From Mycobacterium sp. 1465703.0 (GTDB taxonomy: Bacteria; Actinomycetota; Actinomycetes; Mycobacteriales; Mycobacteriaceae): 32,893 bases of DNA. How positions within the stretch are numbered: position 1 is the first letter of the stretch; each line of letters begins with the position of its first letter. Shown here piece after piece: positions 28,161 to 32,893 of the stretch. Location of the stretch: the NCBI RefSeq assembly GCF_001672975.1, contig NZ_LZKU01000100.1:1-32893 (forward strand). Reading direction: 5' to 3'. The translations under genes and the position numbers were made by a program. The notes beneath the pieces were generated by a model. It did not search any database. It worked only from the letters and a program-made list of their open reading frames with translations, and was not told where the DNA came from.

Positions 28161-29417
28161 ATGAAATTTGCCCTGGCGAGCTACGGAACTCGCGGCGATA
28201 TCGAGCCGTCCGCCGCCGTTGGCCGCGAACTGCTGCGCAGAGGGCATGAAGTTCGCCTGGCTGTCTCTCCGGAGCTGGTGAGCTTCGTCGAATCGATCGG
28301 TCTTGCTGCCGTTCCTTATGGCCCCAAGCTGCAGGACTTCCTCGACGAGGAATTCCTTCGGAATATGTGGACCGATGTCTTCCGCAATCCAATCAGGTCG
28401 ATATTCAAAGTCTGGGAGCCAATTATCCGCTACTGGGCTGATGCGAGCACGACGCTGAAATCGTTGGCGGACGAAGCTGACCTGCTCTCTACCGGCCTGA
28501 ATTTCGAGCAGGCCGCCGCCAACGTCGCGGAGTATTACGACATTCCGCTGGCCGCGCTGCACCACTACCCCATGCGGGCTAACGGTGAGCTTGTCCCGAG
28601 GGTCCCATCGCCATTGACTCGGTCGACCATGGCGGCGATCGAGGTGCTGTTTTGGCGCGCAACCAAAAAGGCTGAAGACGCGCAGCGCCGCGAACTCGGC
28701 TTACCGAAGGCGACACGTCGGTCCCAGCAACGGATGGCCCAACGGGGATCGCTCGAAATCCAGGCCTATGACGAGGTAGTGTTCCCCGGGCTGGCGGCCG
28801 AATGGGCGAAATGGGGCAAGCAGCGCCCATTTGTCGGCGCGCTGACGCTGGAATTGAACACAACCGACGATGACCAGCTCGCGTCATGGATTGCGGCAGG
28901 AACACCGCCGGTTTGTTTCGTCTCCGGCAGCATTCCGGTCGAATCTCCAACCGACACTGTCGAAATGATCGGCGCGGCCTGTGCGCGGTTGGGCGAGCGA
29001 GCGTTGGTTTGCTTCGGCGGGACGGACTTCAGCGGTGTCCCACATTACGACAGCGTCAAGTCGGTGGGTGCGGCAAACTACGCGTCGGTCTTTCCGGCAT
29101 GCCGCGCGGTGGTACACCACGGCGGCGCGGGCACCACGGCCGCAAGCCTGCGCGCCGGAATCCCCACACTGATCCTCTGGAGCACCGGTGATCAGCCATA
29201 CTGGGCAGCCCAGGTCAAACGACTCAAGGTGGGCACCGCCCGGCGCGTCTCGGCCACCACCGAAGAATCGCTGGTCACTGATCTGCGCCAGATCCTCAAC
29301 CACGAATACGCCATGCGGGCCCGCGAACTCGCAGCCCGGATGAGCAAAGCCCCAGAAAGCGTTACAAACACCGCCGATCTTCTAGAAGACGCCGTACGTC
29401 GGAAAGCATTCAACTAG
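28161..29417 (+). CDS. Family 1 (UGT-like) glycosyltransferase, GPL GtfA/RtfA/GtfB type
   Basis: A 418-residue GT-B enzyme beginning MKFALASYGTRGDIEPSAAV, the hallmark N-terminus of mycobacterial GPL glycosyltransferases and related sterol/macrolide transferases. A middle linker around KRxQRRELG-like basic sequence is followed by the donor domain with VVHHGGAGTTAASLRAGIP near residue 318. GtfA, GtfB and RtfA of M. avium belong here and transfer 6-deoxytalose or rhamnose to the GPL core or its first sugar. Assigning one of the three needs alignment, so no symbol is given. ATG 28161 has AGGA upstream; the GTG just before it is an alternative. It is GC-rich like the core genes, in contrast to the gene before it. 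The 115-bp gap upstream has a 23-codon open frame with no recognisable role. Confidence 0.88.
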   Translation: MKFALASYGTRGDIEPSAAVGRELLRRGHEVRLAVSPELVSFVESIGLAAVPYGPKLQDFLDEEFLRNMWTDVFRNPIRSIFKVWEPIIRYWADASTTLKSLADEADLLSTGLNFEQAAANVAEYYDIPLAALHHYPMRANGELVPRVPSPLTRSTMAAIEVLFWRATKKAEDAQRRELGLPKATRRSQQRMAQRGSLEIQAYDEVVFPGLAAEWAKWGKQRPFVGALTLELNTTDDDQLASWIAAGTPPVCFVSGSIPVESPTDTVEMIGAACARLGERALVCFGGTDFSGVPHYDSVKSVGAANYASVFPACRAVVHHGGAGTTAASLRAGIPTLILWSTGDQPYWAAQVKRLKVGTARRVSATTEESLVTDLRQILNHEYAMRARELAARMSKAPESVTNTADLLEDAVRRKAFN

Positions 29418-29550
29418 GAGGGGGTTTGCCGGCATCGCCAATTGCTTATTACCGCAGCGGTGAGTCCCGGTGAAATCTCAGAAACCTGGGAAACGCTGTC
29501 AAGTAGGTCTAGGCTCGTTATGACACCAATTTACGAGATAGGCGGCCGTT

Positions 29551-30771
29551 TTGACCGATGGCAGCTGCAACCTGTGCGGTGGCGCTCTTCGTAAAGTGCT
29601 CGATCTTGGCCGCCAACCCGTCTCCAATGCCTTTGTCGCACCTAGCGAAACGGCCAAGATCCCGTTCTACCAACTTGAGGTCGGAATCTGTGCGTCTTGC
29701 ACCATGGTGCAGCAGATCAATCAGGTCCCAGCAAACGAAATGTACCGCGCGGATTATCCATACCGCGCGTCTGGTTCCTCACTGATCCGCAGGCATGGCG
29801 AGGACGTCGCCCGTCACCTCGTGGAGGCATGCCCGGATCAGGGGTTCGTCGTTGAGATCGGCAGCAATGACGGTGTCATGCTCAAGGCTCTTAGCAACGC
29901 CGGAATACGACACCTCGGGGTGGATCCAGCCGCCGACGCGGCCGAGGTGGCCCGTGCGCAAGGTCTCAGCGTACGCACGGATTTCTTCAACGAGTCCACG
30001 GCCGCCGAAATCCGCGACGAGCACGGACCAGCCGACATCATCTACTCAGCAAACACGATCAGCCACATCTCGTATCTCGACTCGATTTTCCGTGGGATCG
30101 ACTCGCTGCTCGCGCAGGATGGATTGTTTGTGATCGAGGATCGCTACGTCGGTGACATCCTGAAGAACGTCTACTTCGATCAGATCTACGACGAACACAT
30201 CTATTTATTTTCGGTCCGTTCGGTGCAGGCGATGGCAGCTCTTTTCGGCTTTTCGCTGATCGATGTCCAACACTTTCCTCTGCATGGGGGTTCCATTCGC
30301 TACACGATCGCCCGCAAGGGCGCCAGGGACACAAGCGCAAACATTGCTGACTTCTTGGACCAGGAGCAAGCCGAAGGATTTGTCCAGGAGGCAACGTTCG
30401 TCCGGTTCGCCGCCGGTATCGAGCGCATTCGCATCGAGCTTGTCCGTCTTCTCCGCGACTTACGTTCCGACGGCAAACGCGTCGTCGGATACGGCGCCAC
30501 GTCGAGGAGCGCCACGGTTATGAACTACTGCGGCATCGGCTCGGATCTTGTTCCTGTCGTGTGTGATTCGACGCCGGAGAAACAGGGGCGTCTTACACCG
30601 GGGTCGGGAATTCCGGTGTGCCCGCCCGAAGCGTTCTCCAACTCCTACCCGGACTACGCATTGCTGTTCGCCTGGAACCATGCTGACGAGATCATGGCGA
30701 AGGAGCATCTGTTTCACGACAGCGGTGGACGGTGGATCCTGTACGCGCCGCGGGAAGTACATCTAGTCTGA
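29551..30771 (+). CDS. NDP-sugar C-methyltransferase (TylC3/TcaB9-like)
   Basis: A 406-residue, three-part sugar C-methyltransferase. The zinc-binding N-terminus has cysteines in CNLCGG (6-9) and ICASCTMVQQ (about 49-52). A SAM-binding core has VVEIGSNDGVML (about 106) and YSANTISHISYL. The C-terminal domain has VVGYGATSRSATVMNYC and VVCDSTPEKQGR, then FAWNHADEI. The family methylates carbon (usually C3) of NDP-4-keto-6-deoxysugars and so makes branched sugars. The His/Tyr-rich EDRYVGDILKNVYFDQIYDE and DEHIYLFS segments of the active site are present. The start is TTG 29551 (LTDGSCNLCGG) with only a weak ribosome site; no ATG or GTG is better placed. It implies a 3-C-methyl branched deoxysugar in this GPL. 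Confidence 0.88.
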   Translation: MTDGSCNLCGGALRKVLDLGRQPVSNAFVAPSETAKIPFYQLEVGICASCTMVQQINQVPANEMYRADYPYRASGSSLIRRHGEDVARHLVEACPDQGFVVEIGSNDGVMLKALSNAGIRHLGVDPAADAAEVARAQGLSVRTDFFNESTAAEIRDEHGPADIIYSANTISHISYLDSIFRGIDSLLAQDGLFVIEDRYVGDILKNVYFDQIYDEHIYLFSVRSVQAMAALFGFSLIDVQHFPLHGGSIRYTIARKGARDTSANIADFLDQEQAEGFVQEATFVRFAAGIERIRIELVRLLRDLRSDGKRVVGYGATSRSATVMNYCGIGSDLVPVVCDSTPEKQGRLTPGSGIPVCPPEAFSNSYPDYALLFAWNHADEIMAKEHLFHDSGGRWILYAPREVHLV

Positions 30772-30925
30772 AGGCCGCCGCACGTTTACCGCCGACCGGC
30801 GGGCATCGAACTCACGCGGCTGGCGGCCGCTTTGAGCCCGGGCCAGATTTCGGGCACACCCCGAGCGGGTGCAGGTCACTGAAACCGTTGCGCGAAGGCC
30901 TATCTCGCTTGCCTGGCGCCGAGCC

Positions 30926-31729
30926 TCAACGCGCCGGCTTGATAAGTAGGCCCTGACCGGTGGGCAATGAGCAGATTTTCACGCCCAGTTCGCCCGCCAC
31001 CTCATCCATGGCTCTGCGTTGCTCGTCGCGGCCCCGGTTCGCATAGTCGTCCAGCAACACGAACGCACCGGGTGTCAGGCGCGGCCAAAAGAAGCGCAGC
31101 GCAGCGACTTCGGGTGGAGCGCAGTTCATGTCGATATGCAGGTAAGCCACCGACGGCGCATCGACCTGCTCGAGGGTTTCCGGAACCGCGCCCACAATGA
31201 TGCGGTGGTTATGCCATTGCGCGAAATTGGCGCGCACACTGTCGACTCCGTTGGCGTACATCCCGTTGCGCAGATGCCCCTCGCTCAGCTCCAGCGCACC
31301 GGCCTCGCGTTCGTTGTCGGTGACAAACCGCGGGTCGATTCCGGCGAAAGTGTCCAGCAGGTAGAACGTCTTGCCCAACCGATCCCAATCGAGGTACTCC
31401 ATGATGGCGCTGCTCAAAAACCCGTAACTGACCCCGCACTCGACGAAATCGCCCTCGAGCTGGCTGGCGCTGGCCGCCGCCCACAGCCCCACATGTACGC
31501 GCCATTGCCACTGATACCAATCCTCATTGCCGAGCGATCGGGCACCTCGCCGGTAGGCGCGCTGGAACTCGGGATCATCGAGAAAACCGTGAAAGTTGTT
31601 GAAGGTGATCAACGCGTCATTGGCATACACGTCGGGCAAAAGAGTACGTGCGAGCCAGTATTCACTGCGCACCCACCACATCCTGAGGCGGGTGCCGGCT
31701 GTCAGCCCTGTTGCCACGGCGGCAACCAT
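30926..31729 (-). CDS. TylF/MycF-family O-methyltransferase
   Basis: About 267 residues. The SAM motif is DFVECGVSYGFLS, followed by TFYLLDTFAGIDPRF and the metal-site and base motifs VAYLHIDMNCAPPEV and FVLLDDYANRGRDEQ, then a C-terminal LPTGQGLLIKP. TylF-type enzymes are Mg2+-dependent and O-methylate deoxysugars (macrocin, mycinamicin). In GPL loci such enzymes O-methylate the hapten sugars. The frame is open to TTG 31810. ATG 31729 is preferred since no site precedes the TTG, but the true start may differ. The gene lies 113 bp after the next minus-strand methyltransferase, likely in one operon, and converges on the C-methyltransferase across a 154-bp gap. Confidence 0.85.
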   Translation of the reverse strand: MVAAVATGLTAGTRLRMWWVRSEYWLARTLLPDVYANDALITFNNFHGFLDDPEFQRAYRRGARSLGNEDWYQWQWRVHVGLWAAASASQLEGDFVECGVSYGFLSSAIMEYLDWDRLGKTFYLLDTFAGIDPRFVTDNEREAGALELSEGHLRNGMYANGVDSVRANFAQWHNHRIIVGAVPETLEQVDAPSVAYLHIDMNCAPPEVAALRFFWPRLTPGAFVLLDDYANRGRDEQRRAMDEVAGELGVKICSLPTGQGLLIKPAR

Positions 31730-31842
31730 AACATCGGCGCGTACGGCGTCCGCAGGCAACGGGACGGGTTCGCCGTGATCGTGTTTCGCCCATCCTCCGC
31801 CCGAGGGCAAACCTGGTCGTGCACCGTGAGTTCAGCGATCTT

Positions 31843-32601
31843 TCAGGGCTTGCGCCACAGCACGCCGGTGCCGTCGATCTCCACGATCTCCGCGGTCACG
31901 CCGTGCCGGGCGCGGTAGTCAGTCACGGCTTGCGCACACGCGTTGATCGCGTGGTAGTCATCAACGATGCAAAAGCCCCCAGGTGACAACCGCGGGTAGA
32001 GCGCATCGAGTGCTTGAATCGTCGATTCATAAAGGTCGCCGTCAAGCCGCAGCACGGCGATGTCATCAATCGGGGCGTCCTGCAGGGTGTCTTTGAACCA
32101 ACCCGAAACGAAATGAACCCGGTCATCGAGCAGCCCGTAGCGCTCGAAGTTCGCCCTGACCTGTGCTTCCGGCACACCCAGGATGCGCGCGTGCCGGTGC
32201 AGCCTAATCCCCTTGTCCGCCTTGTAATTGACGGTGTCCGGGGGTGGCACGCCCGCGAAGGAATCGCACAGCCACACGGACCGCTTCTCGTCTCCGTAAG
32301 CGGCCAACACGGCGCGCATCAAGATTGACGCCCCTCCGCGCCATACACCGCACTCGACTAGATCGCCCGGAACGTCTTCTTCCAAAATGGTCTCAACGCA
32401 GTGCTGCAAACTGGTCAGTCGCTGCATGCCAATCATCGTCAAGGCGTCCGCCGGCCAATCCAGGCCCAGATCACGCGCTCGCTTGTTGAACGGACGCTTG
32501 CGCACCAGCATCAGGTTGCGAGTGCTGAACAGGGGACGTCCCAGCCGGTGTATGCCTACCGGAACCAACTCGTCGCTGCCATACCTGGTGAGGTCGCGCC
32601 G
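31843..32601 (-). CDS. TylF-family O-methyltransferase (5' end displaced by fold-back junction)
   Basis: A TylF-type methyltransferase: DLVECGVWRGGASILMRAVL (SAM motif), VWLCDSFAGVPPPD, DIAVLRLDGDLYESTIQALD and GGFCIVDDYHAINACAQAV. The true minus-strand gene is collinear up to the junction at 32601 (RDLTRYGSDEL). Beyond it the open frame continues to 32697 with unrelated residues, an artefact of the junction. The real N-terminus, VTDHDTRFAYLDLLR, lies inverted at 32775-32816. Joined, the protein has about 266 residues, normal for the family. It probably O-methylates a hydroxyl of the GPL glycan (rhamnose, fucose or glucuronate cannot be separated). Related GPL enzymes are named mtfB and similar, but the sequence alone does not justify a symbol. 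Confidence 0.85.
   Translation of the reverse strand, partial: RRDLTRYGSDELVPVGIHRLGRPLFSTRNLMLVRKRPFNKRARDLGLDWPADALTMIGMQRLTSLQHCVETILEEDVPGDLVECGVWRGGASILMRAVLAAYGDEKRSVWLCDSFAGVPPPDTVNYKADKGIRLHRHARILGVPEAQVRANFERYGLLDDRVHFVSGWFKDTLQDAPIDDIAVLRLDGDLYESTIQALDALYPRLSPGGFCIVDDYHAINACAQAVTDYRARHGVTAEIVEIDGTGVLWRKP
32525..32601 (-). repeat. Right terminal inverted repeat, inner arm
   Basis: A 77-bp stretch that is the exact reverse complement of 32817-32893 (position 32525 pairs with 32893, and 32601 with 32817; pairing fails at 32602/32816). It encodes RDLTRYGSDEL onward of the TylF-type gene in its natural orientation. The 215-bp spacer 32602-32816 holds the real upstream region and start of the same gene in inverted orientation. 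Confidence 0.95.
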
Positions 32602-32774
32602 TCGACCTGTTAGAGGAATTCGCTCGCTCGGGGGGTTGCGTCCCCGGGGCCGAGGCAGAGGGAAATCGTTGACCCGCAGGAGACGGATACACTGCAAAAC
32701 GCTTTAACGACTGAAATTGACGTTTAAGGTCATTGCGAGACCACCGGCATGCGGAGTAAGGGGCAGTTTTGGCC

Positions 32775-32893
32775 GTGACTGATCACGACACGCGGTTTGC
32801 ATACCTCGACCTGCTCCGGCGCGACCTCACCAGGTATGGCAGCGACGAGTTGGTTCCGGTAGGCATACACCGGCTGGGACGTCCCCTGTTCAG
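32775..32893 (+). pseudogene. Inverted 5' fragment of the TylF-family methyltransferase gene
   Basis: From GTG 32775 the plus strand encodes VTDHDTRFAYLDLLRRDLTR and runs to the window edge. It shares its last 77 bp with the minus-strand gene that ends at 31843. A front of the form AYLDLLRRDLTRYG is normal for these methyltransferases. This is therefore the genuine start of the same gene seen flipped, with its upstream DNA at about 32602-32774 (purine-rich AAGGGG near 32758). It is not a second gene unless the fold-back is a true inverted duplication. Confidence 0.8.
32817..32893 (+). repeat. Right terminal inverted repeat, outer arm
   Basis: The outer copy of the right inverted repeat, ending exactly at the window edge. 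It has the same arm length (77 bp) as the repeat at the left end, although the sequences are unrelated. The equality is hard to explain biologically and easy to explain as a k-mer overlap of a de Bruijn assembler. Confidence 0.95.

Noticed and set aside
1..32893. Linear element with covalently closed hairpin telomeres, suggested by fold-backs at both ends
   Set aside because: The loops are 112 and 215 bp of coding sequence cut from the middle of genes, both arms are exactly 77 bp, and no telomere resolvase or replication gene is present. Chimeric contig ends explain this more simply.
1..32893. CRISPR arrays, tRNA or rRNA genes, phage or plasmid replication genes
   Set aside because: I looked for regularly spaced repeats, RNA-gene signatures and integrase, replication or partition proteins and saw none.

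Overview
The window is high-GC actinobacterial DNA with clear mycobacterial markers: paired MmpS/MmpL transporters, an MbtH-like protein, DrrABC-type ABC transporter genes and many GTG/TTG starts. The gene content matches a glycopeptidolipid (GPL) locus of a nontuberculous Mycobacterium, most like those of the M. avium complex. The species cannot be fixed from this sequence alone.

Layout. Positions 190-8241 (minus strand) hold mbtH and the first 7.8 kb of a nonribosomal peptide synthetase ordered C-A-T-E-C-A-T-(E). By-eye adenylation-domain codes read as Phe and Thr, which fits Mps1 building the D-Phe-D-allo-Thr part of the GPL core. A 0.7 kb divergent intergenic region follows. On the plus strand come mmpS, two tandem mmpL genes (mmpL4a/mmpL4b type) and drrA-drrB-drrC (8923-18143), an export block. 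From 18282 to the right end lies a glycan-tailoring cassette. It has two FkbM-type methyltransferases, two GT2 glycosyltransferases, GDP-mannose dehydratase and GDP-fucose synthase (minus strand). It then has UDP-glucose dehydrogenase, a wrecked methyltransferase, an HlpA-type glycosyltransferase, a GPL-type family 1 glycosyltransferase and a sugar C-methyltransferase (plus strand), and two TylF-type O-methyltransferases (minus strand). In MAC genomes the stretch next to drrC is the serovar-specific region, and this cassette sits in that place.

How it works together (inference): the synthetase makes the lipopeptide core. The glycosyltransferases add GDP-fucose-, UDP-glucuronate- and 6-deoxyhexose-derived sugars, which the methyltransferases O- and C-methylate. 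MmpS/MmpL and possibly DrrABC move the product to the cell surface.

Two features deserve attention first. Both ends of the window fold back on themselves: positions 1-77 are the exact reverse complement of 190-266, and 32817-32893 of 32525-32601. Both arms are exactly 77 bp, which points to contig ends with inverted chimeric junctions. The terminal genes, mps1 and the last tylF-like gene, are therefore broken by assembly and not necessarily by biology. Second, the cassette carries several gene remnants (a frameshifted and internally deleted methyltransferase, an IS21-type transposase scrap and two orphan coding fragments), which suggests repeated replacement of the serovar-determining genes.
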